Assembly (NCBI GenBank): GCA_023460235.1
Contig: JAEWRE010000016.1
Location: 1-64,000, forward strand
Source: Bacillota bacterium
GTDB lineage: Bacteria; Bacillota; Clostridia; TANB77; CAG-465
Reading direction: 5' to 3'
DNA: 64,000 bases
Shown here: one piece after another, positions 56,142 to 64,000 of the stretch
How the letters are laid out: the number at the start of each line of letters is the position of its first letter
Numbering within the stretch: the stretch's first letter is position 1
Program-made: the position numbers and the translations under genes
The notes under the pieces: generated by a model
What the model was told of the DNA's origin: nothing
The model's input: the letters and a program-made list of their open reading frames with translations, nothing else
Database searches by the model: none

Positions 56142-57163
56142 TGGGGAATCTAGAAATTAAAAATAGAAGATATATTGGCAATAAAAGCAAGCTTTTAGAT
56201 TTTATAGATACTAGTATAAAGAAAGAAAAAATAGAATTCGAAAGTTTTGGTGATATTTTTGCAGGAACTGGGGTTGTATCACAATTTTTTGCAGATAAAG
56301 GAAAAGATATTGTAGTAAATGATTTATTATATTCTAATTATGTTGTATATGAAGCTTTAATGAGCAATATCCATTATGACAAAGAAAAGATAGATAAATA
56401 TATTAATTATTATAATGATTTAGATAGTGTTGAGATTAAAGAAAATTACTTTTCGGATAATTTTAGTGGAAATTATTATCATTATTTAGATGCTAAAAAA
56501 ATAGGATATATAAGAGATAACATTGAATCTGAAAAAATAATCGGTAATATAAATGTGAGAGAATATTATATTTTAATAACATGTTTGTTATATTCAGTTG
56601 ATAAAATATCAAATACTGTGGGGCACTATGAAAGCTTTTTAAATAAAGATCCACAATATAAAAATATAAAGATTTATCCTATAGAAATAAAGGAATATAA
56701 TGGGAAGATAAATATATATAATGAAGATGCTAATAAGCTGGTAAAGAATATAAAAGTCGATATAATGTATCTTGATCCACCATACAATGCAAGACAGTAT
56801 GCAAACTTTTATCATTTATTAGAAAACTTGACCAAGTGGGAAAAACCTGCTGTATATAATAAAGCCAAAAAAATGGAAAGAAAAAATATAATGAGTGAAT
56901 ATTCCAAATCAAATGCTAGAGAGGTTTTCGAAGATTTAATTAATAATATAAACTCAAAGTATATATTAGTTTCATATAATAATACTTATGAAGCTAAAAG
57001 TTTATCTTCTGTCAATACAATAACCTATGAGGATATGTTAAATATACTGAATAAAAGAGGGAAAACTAAAGTATATGAAACTGATTATAAATTTTTTAAT
57101 TCTGGGAAAACAAATTTAAATAGACACAAGGAAAGAATTTTTATATGTAAGGTAAATAGTTAA
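56141..57163 (+). CDS. DNA adenine-N6 methyltransferase M2
   Basis: The 340-residue protein has RRYIGNKSKLLDFID near residue 8, FGDIFAGTGVVSQFFADKG near 33 (motif I), and VDIMYLDPPYNARQYANF near 205 with DPPY. A long segment YHLLENLTKWEKPAVYNK follows and is typical of the second methylase in type II systems with asymmetric targets. The start is GTG after GGAGG, sharing one base with the M1 stop. Two different adenine methylases in one operon suggest that each strand is methylated by its own enzyme (inference). Confidence 0.92.
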   Translation: MGNLEIKNRRYIGNKSKLLDFIDTSIKKEKIEFESFGDIFAGTGVVSQFFADKGKDIVVNDLLYSNYVVYEALMSNIHYDKEKIDKYINYYNDLDSVEIKENYFSDNFSGNYYHYLDAKKIGYIRDNIESEKIIGNINVREYYILITCLLYSVDKISNTVGHYESFLNKDPQYKNIKIYPIEIKEYNGKINIYNEDANKLVKNIKVDIMYLDPPYNARQYANFYHLLENLTKWEKPAVYNKAKKMERKNIMSEYSKSNAREVFEDLINNINSKYILVSYNNTYEAKSLSSVNTITYEDMLNILNKRGKTKVYETDYKFFNSGKTNLNRHKERIFICKVNS

Positions 57164-57212
57164 AACTTACAAGAAAATATTTTTTATTACAATTTATTCC
57201 AATTTACAAAAA

Positions 57213-57225
57213 TATATGATATAAT
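57213..57225 (+). promoter_or_regulatory. Promoter of the HNH endonuclease gene with controller-like motif
   Basis: TATATGATATAAT (extended -10 at 57220-57225) is identical to the outer 13 bases of the palindrome arm at 54721-54733. A -35 is poorly conserved (TTCCAA near 57196). The predicted +1 is near 57232, leaving a very short leader. Confidence 0.55.
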
Positions 57226-57241
57226 TTATATGGTGAATGTT

Positions 57242-58621
57242 ATGAATATTTTAGAAAAATATATAGAAATGTCTGAAAATAGTAATGTATTTAATAAGTA
57301 TTATAAATGTGGCAAAAAGAATTATGGAAATATGTTTATGTTTAAAAATACTAATTATAGAACTATATTAACATTTGAATCTAGCTACAAAAAGTTTAAG
57401 AAAGTGAATGGAATAAATAGATCTGATTGGGAAAAAAATGAGTTATATAATCAAGAAAAAGATAAACATCGTACAGTTAGAATGTTAGGTACTAAACTCT
57501 TCTCTAAGAATGAAAGGATTTTTTACAAGACAGAAAAAGGAAATGTTTTAGAAAAAATAATTATAAATGAAGAAAAATTTTCACAATCAGAAAAATGGAT
57601 ATTAATATACTTTTTGATTTTAGATTCATATTTTAATAATAAGGCAAATTATATAAAAAGTGTTACAAATTATTTTTTTGAAAATTTTATAACATCTGGT
57701 ATGTTAGAAGAAGACATAGAAGAAGAACTAAAAAAAATTATATTAGTACAAGATAAGGAAATTAAAGACTTAATTAGATATAAATATTTATACATGGATA
57801 CTTTTAAGTTTGTGTATAATGGATACGATTTTTTAAACGATTATATTTCTTCAAGTAAGGAGCAAAAAGACCAATTATATATATATATAGAAAATAATTT
57901 AAAGAACAAAAATTCTTGTTGCATAATTTCTAAAAAGTATGCAAGTAATGGCAATTATACAAAAGATACTTTAATAGATAATGCAAAATTACTATTTATG
58001 ACTATTATTTTGAAAAATAATAAAATCTCTTTTAAAGAATTTGTAAAAAATTTGGTTGAGAGATATTCTAATATAGAGAAAAATATAGATACTGGAAAAA
58101 TACTTAATTTTATATTTAAAAATAGAGATGTATTTGAAATTATATACTATAATATATTTGAAATTGATTATTTGGGATTAGAAACAAACTATACTGTTGA
58201 AGGTGAAATTGAAGAAAGTAAAATAGATGATACTTCAACTAAAAATTCAAATATATTAAAAAGAACCAGTGCAATATTAAAGAAAAAAGCTAAAGAAAGA
58301 TCAGATTATAAATGTGAATTAGAAAAAATATGTGGCTGTGATAATTTTTATTTTACTAGTAAAGAAACCAATCAAAATTATTTAGAAATACATCATTTTA
58401 TTCCAAGAGAATTTAGCAATGACTTTGAAAGAAGTATTGAAATAATTGATAATTATATTACATTATGCCCTAGATGCCATAGAATGATTCATTTGGCAAC
58501 GGATAGAGAAAGAAAAACATTAATTAATTATATATATGATAATAGGAGCAAAAGATTAGAAGAAAAGGGTTTGAAAATAACAAAAAAAGAGATAATAAGG
58601 TATTATAATATAGAAAGATAA
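57242..58621 (+). CDS. HNH restriction endonuclease candidate
   Basis: About 459 residues. The first ~340 are helical without recognised motifs. The C-terminus holds a zinc-type HNH domain: RSDYKCELEKICGC, then YLEIHHFIPREF, then NYITLCPRCHRMIHLATD. The CxxC pairs and the His-His / Asn / His triad are all visible. It comes directly after two adenine methylases, so it is most likely the restriction subunit. ATG 57242 is preceded by GGTGA; ATG 57230 lies at or before the predicted +1. The target is unknown. Confidence 0.88.
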   Translation: MNILEKYIEMSENSNVFNKYYKCGKKNYGNMFMFKNTNYRTILTFESSYKKFKKVNGINRSDWEKNELYNQEKDKHRTVRMLGTKLFSKNERIFYKTEKGNVLEKIIINEEKFSQSEKWILIYFLILDSYFNNKANYIKSVTNYFFENFITSGMLEEDIEEELKKIILVQDKEIKDLIRYKYLYMDTFKFVYNGYDFLNDYISSSKEQKDQLYIYIENNLKNKNSCCIISKKYASNGNYTKDTLIDNAKLLFMTIILKNNKISFKEFVKNLVERYSNIEKNIDTGKILNFIFKNRDVFEIIYYNIFEIDYLGLETNYTVEGEIEESKIDDTSTKNSNILKRTSAILKKKAKERSDYKCELEKICGCDNFYFTSKETNQNYLEIHHFIPREFSNDFERSIEIIDNYITLCPRCHRMIHLATDRERKTLINYIYDNRSKRLEEKGLKITKKEIIRYYNIER

Positions 58622-58708
58622 TTTATTAATTTACTTGATTTATATGTAATAATAAAATGACACAATATAAATAAAAATAGTATTTTAATTTTTTAAAAGC
58701 TAAATTAT

Positions 58709-58760
58709 ACTAATAAAAATAACTTAAGAAAATAAAATTTCTTAAGTTATTTTTATTAGT
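58709..58760. terminator. Long bidirectional terminator
   Basis: A 23-bp perfect stem (58709-58731 / 58738-58760) with a 6-nt loop ATAAAA lies between the convergent endonuclease and vanW genes. The last codons and stop of vanW are inside it. Confidence 0.9.
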
Positions 58761-59470
58761 TTTATGGTTACATTTTGATTATCGTTTGTAGCAAGTATCT
58801 TTATATCTCCATCTGTAGTATTTTTAAATTTAAGATCAAGTGATCCATAAAATACTGTCGCATCTTTATCTTTTGGAACATAGTAAACTCTTCTGCTATG
58901 TGGATGTCTTTCTGTTACTTCAAGACCTGCTATTAAAGCCGTATTGTAAACAGTACTACTAATTTGGCACATACCGCCACCAACCATTTTTATTTTTTTA
59001 CCGTTTGTATCAAACCCAACTGCTTCTTTAAAGCCTTGTTCAGCACCCATAGGTCCAATAGTATTGTTAAATGAAAATTCATCACCTTTTTTTATTATTG
59101 CACCATTTAACTTTGAATTTGCAAGAGTTATATTATATACTCTATTTTCATCTTTATCATATAGAGTTGATGTAAAAGTAGCTATTTCTGTTTCAACAGG
59201 TGCTTTAGCAGGAATCTTACTTGGATCAACATTTACACTATCAATTTCTTCCTGAGTTAAGTTACCAGAAGTATTTCCTCCACCAGAAGAATTTTGATTG
59301 TTATTTTGTGAACTATTTTGATTATTTGCATAATTATTTTCTTTTACAATGTTACTTGCTATTCCTTTATTTGAAACAAATACTGAATAAATTACAAAGA
59401 ATATACAGATAATCATTATAACTAAAACAATAATAAATGCAACTCTATCACTGTCATTTTCTTTCTTCAT
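58742..59470 (-). CDS. VanW family protein
   Basis: The 242-residue protein has one N-terminal membrane helix (VAFIIVLVIMIICIFFVIYS), an Asn/Gln/Ser-rich linker and the VanW domain: ATFTSTLYDKDENRVYNITL, IIKKGDEFSFNNTIGPMG, MVGGGMCQISSTVYNTALIA near 165 and RHPHSRRVYYVPKDKDA. VanW domains are extracytoplasmic and often joined to peptidoglycan-binding modules. The role is unknown although the family is named from vancomycin-resistance loci. No van genes are nearby. Confidence 0.92.
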   Translation of the reverse strand: MKKENDSDRVAFIIVLVIMIICIFFVIYSVFVSNKGIASNIVKENNYANNQNSSQNNNQNSSGGGNTSGNLTQEEIDSVNVDPSKIPAKAPVETEIATFTSTLYDKDENRVYNITLANSKLNGAIIKKGDEFSFNNTIGPMGAEQGFKEAVGFDTNGKKIKMVGGGMCQISSTVYNTALIAGLEVTERHPHSRRVYYVPKDKDATVFYGSLDLKFKNTTDGDIKILATNDNQNVTIKLIKIT

Positions 59471-59557
59471 AAAAATTCTCCTTAAAATTAATTGTACATT
59501 ATTTATTTTGTGTAATTTTAAAAAAATTATGTGATTTTAAAAAAATATAAAAAAAAT

Positions 59558-59586
59558 AAAGTTAAAACTATTATAGTTTTAACTTT
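59558..59586 (-). terminator. Terminator of asnB
   Basis: The 13-bp perfect stem AAAGTTAAAACTA / TAGTTTTAACTTT with a 3-nt loop lies below the asnB stop and has a long A-tract on the + strand (U-tract in the asnB transcript). Confidence 0.85.
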
Positions 59587-59604
59587 TTAAAAATTAAACA
59601 ATTT

Positions 59605-61464
59605 TTATATTTCAATTTCTATATTATATAGTTCTAACCAACTATTTATTTGAATCAAAAATGCTAGTGTTTGAGGATATGTCATTAATTGGCCAAATAA
59701 GTTTTCTGTTAAATTCTCACCATGCATTTTAACTAATTCGCGAACAAAATTAGTGTTAATAATTTTGTGTATTTTCAATGATTTATCATCAACAATTCTG
59801 ACAATCTTTTCTTCGACCAATCTTAAATAATTTGGATCATAAGTTTTTGGAAATGGAGATTTTTTTCTATAAACTACATCTTCTGGTAATTCTTTTTCAA
59901 AAGCTTTTCTAAGTAAATATTTTTCTACTGGGACATTACTACTTGAAAGTCCAAGTTTCATATTTGCAGGTAAGTTATACACATAATCAAATATTCTATG
60001 ATCTGCAAAGGGTACTCTAACTTCTAAGGAATTTGCCATAGACATTCTATCAGTACGTTCTACAAGAGTATTCATAAACCATTTTACAGTTAGATAATTA
60101 ATATTTCTAAATCTATTTTCAAATTCATTTTTTTCATCTAAATGAACTACATTTTTTAATGTCTCCTGTCTTGCATTTTCAACATATTCTCTAAGTTCAT
60201 TTTTTCCTAATAAGTCAGGTTTTATTAAACTATCTCTTAAGTCTTCTGAAAGTGCCCAAGGAAAACCTTCATGTGATGCTAGATGTTCTTTGTAGAACCA
60301 TGGATAACCACCAAATATCTCATCAGAACATTCTCCAGATAAACAAACTTTGAATCCATTTTCATTTATTTTTTTACAAAAAGCAAACATAGAACTATCA
60401 ATATCTGCCATTCCAGGCATATCTCTTGCAATCATTGATTCATCTAGTAAATCAAATAGATATGTATTTTCTATTTTTATTGTTTTATGATTTGTATTTA
60501 AAAATTCTTGCATTATCTTAACATAGTCACTATCTTTTGTCATTTGATATGCATTTGCTTTAAAATCATTGTCATTACCGATAAAATCTATTGAAAATGT
60601 TGTTATATCATCAATATTATCTTTTGCAACTTTAGTTAATACACTTGAGTCAAGTCCACCAGATAGCATTGTACAAACTCCGACATCAGATACAAGTTGT
60701 CGTTTAGCTGCATCATTAACTAAATAATGTATTTCTTCAATTGCTTCTTCTTCTGAGTCCATACATTCTTTAGTTTCTAAATCCCAATATTTCTTTGTAC
60801 TAAAAAGACCGTCTTTGTAATATCCAGTGTAACCAGCTTTAATTTCTAGTATATTTTTAAAATATGTTTTACCTGGACTATGTGCAGGACCAAGTCCAAT
60901 TAATTCCATCACTCCTTGTCTATCTAAAATTGGAGTAACGTAAGGATGGGCAAGTATTGCCTTTATCTCAGAAGCAAATATTAAAGCTGATTCATGATCT
61001 TTATTTGCAATGGTATAAAATAACGGCTTTATTCCAAGTCTATCTCGTACAAAAAATAATGAATTTTGGTTTTTGTCATATATAACAAATGCAAAAATTC
61101 CATTTATATATTCAACACATTTCTCACCAAATTCAATATAACTAGTAAGTACTACTTCAGTATCACAACTAGTTGAAAATTCATAACCTCTTGATATTAA
61201 TTCATCTCTAATTTCTTTTGTGTTATACATTTCACCGTTATATGCTATTGTATATTCATTATTATTATGTACTTTTGACATTGGTTGATGTCCAAGTGCA
61301 ACATCAATTATACTAAGTCTTGCATGCCCAATAGCAACATTATCATTTATAAAAACATTTTGAGCATTTGGACCTCTCTTTTTTAGCGTATTATTCATTT
61401 TTTCAATTATTTTTTCATCTGTAATATCATTTTTAAAGTTAACGTAGCCACAAAAACCACACAT
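59605..61464 (-). CDS. asnB: Asparagine synthase (glutamine-hydrolysing)
   Basis: The 619-residue protein begins MCGFCGYVNF with catalytic Cys2 of the class II glutamine amidotransferase. RLSIIDVALGHQPM, YNGEMYNT and SCDTEVVLTSY follow, then the synthase domain with LSGGLDSSVLTKVA (PP-loop) near 260, CLSGECSDEIFGGYPWF near 368 and SLEVRVPFADHRIFDYV near 480. It makes asparagine from aspartate, glutamine and ATP. The ATG at 61464 follows GAGGTG. No T-box leader is visible. Confidence 0.95.
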   Translation of the reverse strand: MCGFCGYVNFKNDITDEKIIEKMNNTLKKRGPNAQNVFINDNVAIGHARLSIIDVALGHQPMSKVHNNNEYTIAYNGEMYNTKEIRDELISRGYEFSTSCDTEVVLTSYIEFGEKCVEYINGIFAFVIYDKNQNSLFFVRDRLGIKPLFYTIANKDHESALIFASEIKAILAHPYVTPILDRQGVMELIGLGPAHSPGKTYFKNILEIKAGYTGYYKDGLFSTKKYWDLETKECMDSEEEAIEEIHYLVNDAAKRQLVSDVGVCTMLSGGLDSSVLTKVAKDNIDDITTFSIDFIGNDNDFKANAYQMTKDSDYVKIMQEFLNTNHKTIKIENTYLFDLLDESMIARDMPGMADIDSSMFAFCKKINENGFKVCLSGECSDEIFGGYPWFYKEHLASHEGFPWALSEDLRDSLIKPDLLGKNELREYVENARQETLKNVVHLDEKNEFENRFRNINYLTVKWFMNTLVERTDRMSMANSLEVRVPFADHRIFDYVYNLPANMKLGLSSSNVPVEKYLLRKAFEKELPEDVVYRKKSPFPKTYDPNYLRLVEEKIVRIVDDKSLKIHKIINTNFVRELVKMHGENLTENLFGQLMTYPQTLAFLIQINSWLELYNIEIEI

Positions 61465-61636
61465 TGAAATCACCTCTACAACTAATATATTTATATTATA
61501 TTTTAAAATGCCATTATTGATACAAAGCTACTAAAAAATATATAAAAAATAGAATTAATACATAGTTGTGTAATAAATCTTATTTTTAGACAAATATATT
61601 GAAAAATGTTTTTATATGCCAAAGACTATTTAAATA

Positions 61637-61665
61637 TTGATTATGATTAATTTTTATGATAATAT
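61637..61665 (+). promoter_or_regulatory. Promoter of addA
   Basis: TTGATT and TAATAT have a 17-bp spacer ending in TGA (extended -10), 26 bp before the start codon. Confidence 0.6.
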
Positions 61666-61691
61666 TAAGTAAATAACAAGAGGTGAAAAAA

Positions 61692-64000
61692 TTGGCAAAT
61701 AAATGGACAATAGAACAACAATTAGCAATCGATAAACAAAACTCAAATATACTTGTTTCAGCTTCAGCAGGTAGTGGTAAAACTGCTGTACTTGTAGAAC
61801 GTGTTATAAACAAAGTAATAAACTATAATATAGATATCGATAGAATACTTGTTGTTACTTTTACTAATGCTTCAGCTATTGAGTTAAAAGAAAGACTTTT
61901 AATGGCAATATATAAAGAGTTAGATAAAGATCAAAATAATGTTTTTTTAAAGAGACAACTACAATATATTAATAGGGCAAGTATAACTACGATACATTCA
62001 TTTTGTCTAGATATAATAAGACAAAATTTCTATTTGTTAAATTTAGATCCAAATTTTAAAATATGTGATGATTCTAAAAGTATAATTTTAAAAACTACGG
62101 CAATGAATAATATTTTTGAAAAGAAATATGAAGAATATAATGAAAAAAAACAAGAGACAAAGTTATATAAGGTACTCAGACTATTCTCTGGAAAAGAAGA
62201 AAATATGATTGAGATACTATTAAAAATATATTCATATATACTAAGTTTTGATTATCCGCTTGAATGGCTAAAAACACAAATAGAAAAATATAATTTTGAT
62301 CAAAAAGATAATGTAAATATTGATCTTGCTAAAACAGAATTTGGCGTAGAGATATACAAGGACGCAATAAATGATATAGAGTTAATAGAAAAAAGAACAG
62401 AAGATGCAATAGAAAGTATTTTAGGTAATGAAGATTTTGTTAAATATGTTGAGATGCTTGATAATGATTTAAATAGTATTAGAATATGTAAAGAAAGTAA
62501 AACATGGGACGAATTATTTGAAAATCTAAATCAGGTAGCTTTTTCTAGAGCTCCTGGAAAATTTGCAGGAAATAATGTCGAACTTAAAGATAGTATACTA
62601 AACTTTAGAACAGATGTAGTAAAAGAAACAATTAAAAGACTTTGTAAGAGTATATATGCAAAAAGTGAAGTAATAGTAAACGACAATAAAAATGCTTATG
62701 GGTATATAGAATATATATATGACATATTAGTAGAATTTGATTTAGAATATAAAAGACTAAAAGAAGAAGAGAATTTAATCGATTTTAGTGATATTGAACA
62801 TTTAGCTTTTAATCTTCTAGTAAAAAAAGATGAAGATGGAAGATATGTTCCAAGTAATATATCTACAAATTTAAGAAATAAATTTATAGAAGTATATACA
62901 GATGAATATCAAGATACAAGCTATATTCAAGAGGCAATACTTGAATCAATAGCTACTGGAAATAATAGATTCATGGTTGGTGATATAAAACAAAGCATAT
63001 ATAGATTTAGACAAGCTATGCCAGAAATATTTAATAATAAATATGATAAATTTATAGGTCAAGAAAATAATGAATTTGAAAAATCGTCTGATTGTAAAAT
63101 TATACTTGCTCAAAATTTTAGAAGTAGAGTAAATGTAATTGATAGTATAAATTATATTTTTGAAAGAATAATGAGCAAAGAAAATGGAGACTGTAATTAC
63201 GATGGACTTGAAAAACTAAAGTTTGGAGCAACGCTTTATAAAGAAAATGAAGATGTTAATTATAAAACAGAATTCAATATAATTGATCTTAGTAAAATTG
63301 AAGACCTAAATTCCAATATAGAAGAGGATACAGAAGAAAATACTTCTGTAAGTGAAGATTCATCAGATGAAGTATTAGAATATATAAATGAGTTAAAAGA
63401 TTTTGAAATAGAGTCGTTATTCATAGCAAAGAAAATAGAAGAATTAGTAGGTAATTTTGAAACGTATGACATTAAAAGTGAGAGTTTTAAGAAAGCAACA
63501 TATAAAGATATAGTTATTTTATTAAGGGGAATTAAAGATAAGGGGAGAATACTTGAAGAAACATTAAAGAAATACAATATTCCTGCTTTTTGTGATGCTA
63601 CAACAAGTCTTTTTGAAAGTGATGAAATAAAACTTGTGCTTTCATTTTTAAGAGTAATAAGTAATCCATTACAAGATATAGATATGGTTAGTGTTATGTA
63701 CAGTATTCTTGGAAATTTTAGCTTGACAGAATTAACGTACTTAAGAAATTTTTCAACTAATGAAAATATATACTATAATATAAAAAATAAAATAAAACAA
63801 AATGAAGAAATTAGTAATTTAGATGAGGAACAAAGTATACTACAACAAAAATTAATTGATTTTGATAATCTACTAACTAAATTTATTGAATTATCTAGAA
63901 TTAGTAAAGTAAGTGAATTAATAACAATGATATATAAAGAGACTAATATATATTATCAATTCTCTGTTCAAAAATCAGCTAAATTAAAAAAAGCAAATTT
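61692..64000 (+). CDS. addA: Helicase-nuclease AddA, 5' part
   Basis: The frame is open from a TTG after AGAGGTG to the end of the window (769 codons, C-terminus missing). It has the UvrD-type helicase motifs WTIEQQLAIDKQNSNILVSA then SAGSGKTAVLVER near residue 30, TFTNASAIELKER near 57, LIDFSDIEHLAFNLL near 365, YTDEYQDTSYIQEAIL near 400 and MVGDIKQSIYRFRQAMPEIF near 425. These are diagnostic of AddA, which with AddB processes double-strand breaks. addB, usually just upstream, is not there: the upstream gene is asnB on the other strand. Confidence 0.93.
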   Translation, partial: MANKWTIEQQLAIDKQNSNILVSASAGSGKTAVLVERVINKVINYNIDIDRILVVTFTNASAIELKERLLMAIYKELDKDQNNVFLKRQLQYINRASITTIHSFCLDIIRQNFYLLNLDPNFKICDDSKSIILKTTAMNNIFEKKYEEYNEKKQETKLYKVLRLFSGKEENMIEILLKIYSYILSFDYPLEWLKTQIEKYNFDQKDNVNIDLAKTEFGVEIYKDAINDIELIEKRTEDAIESILGNEDFVKYVEMLDNDLNSIRICKESKTWDELFENLNQVAFSRAPGKFAGNNVELKDSILNFRTDVVKETIKRLCKSIYAKSEVIVNDNKNAYGYIEYIYDILVEFDLEYKRLKEEENLIDFSDIEHLAFNLLVKKDEDGRYVPSNISTNLRNKFIEVYTDEYQDTSYIQEAILESIATGNNRFMVGDIKQSIYRFRQAMPEIFNNKYDKFIGQENNEFEKSSDCKIILAQNFRSRVNVIDSINYIFERIMSKENGDCNYDGLEKLKFGATLYKENEDVNYKTEFNIIDLSKIEDLNSNIEEDTEENTSVSEDSSDEVLEYINELKDFEIESLFIAKKIEELVGNFETYDIKSESFKKATYKDIVILLRGIKDKGRILEETLKKYNIPAFCDATTSLFESDEIKLVLSFLRVISNPLQDIDMVSVMYSILGNFSLTELTYLRNFSTNENIYYNIKNKIKQNEEISNLDEEQSILQQKLIDFDNLLTKFIELSRISKVSELITMIYKETNIYYQFSVQKSAKLKKAN

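Noticed and set aside
58742..59470. vanW as a sign of vancomycin resistance
   Set aside because: VanW-domain proteins are common in Clostridia and no vanHAX-like genes are in the window.
61465..61691. T-box leader for asnB
   Set aside because: No AGGGTGG-type T-box sequence or specifier hairpin is visible in the 227-bp gap.

Overview
The window is very AT-rich chromosomal DNA from a spore-forming Clostridia-type Firmicute. Evidence for this is the low GC content, the strong AGGAGG-type ribosome binding sites, the TTGACA/TATAAT promoters with 17-bp spacers, the HrcA/CIRCE-controlled hrcA-grpE-dnaK-dnaJ operon, the sporulation genes yabP-yabQ next to divIC, a BclA-like collagen-repeat protein, and AddA, UvrB and RecG of Firmicute type. 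I could not fix the species. No tRNA, rRNA or CRISPR array was seen.

Positions 1-32 kb are mostly housekeeping and envelope genes. In order they are: the 3' end of a collagen-like surface protein facing a family 2 glycosyltransferase; an MgtA-like P-type ATPase; an LCP cell-wall ligase with an extra extracytoplasmic domain; der-plsY; the manganese pyrophosphatase ppaC; a large coiled-coil protein of unknown role; the heat-shock operon; a GT2/CDP-glycerol transferase fusion; rsmE; a PadR-DUF1700-DUF4097-PspC envelope operon; recG; a diacylglycerol-type GT4 with a membrane partner; a 926-residue surface protein ending in a formylglycine-enzyme-like (C-type-lectin fold) domain; a GyrI-like gene with ogt; and a polysaccharide deacetylase.

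Positions 32-43.8 kb are an accessory region of small, separately transcribed cassettes. It holds a double-HTH MerR regulator with an ABC exporter, an ASCH/EVE-like protein with a DUF5131 (CX3CX2C) protein, a Nudix hydrolase, a DUF6323-like pair, an ArsC/Spx-like protein, a PLD-helicase-DUF3427 protein resembling the type IV restriction enzyme SauUSI, a broken KilA-N gene and a YhcG/DUF1016 nuclease. At least three cassette borders carry the same composite element: a terminator hairpin whose T-tract runs straight into the next promoter. Positions 43.8-53.9 kb return to core genes (MBL hydrolase, uvrB, a pair of unknown paralogs, yabP-yabQ-divIC, a NatAB-like ABC exporter, a nucleoside kinase).

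At 53.9-58.6 kb an IS200-type element lies beside a compact type II restriction-modification locus: an XRE controller, two N6-adenine methyltransferases and an HNH endonuclease. The controller promoter lies inside a near-perfect 62-bp palindrome, and the endonuclease gene appears to have its own promoter sharing a 13-bp motif with that palindrome. This suggests controller-timed expression. The window closes with vanW and asnB on the minus strand and the start of addA.

The features I find most worth a second look are the candidate diversity-generating variable region at 29.83-29.94 kb, the restriction-modification locus with its palindrome, the repeated terminator-promoter borders, and the ASCH/DUF5131 pair.
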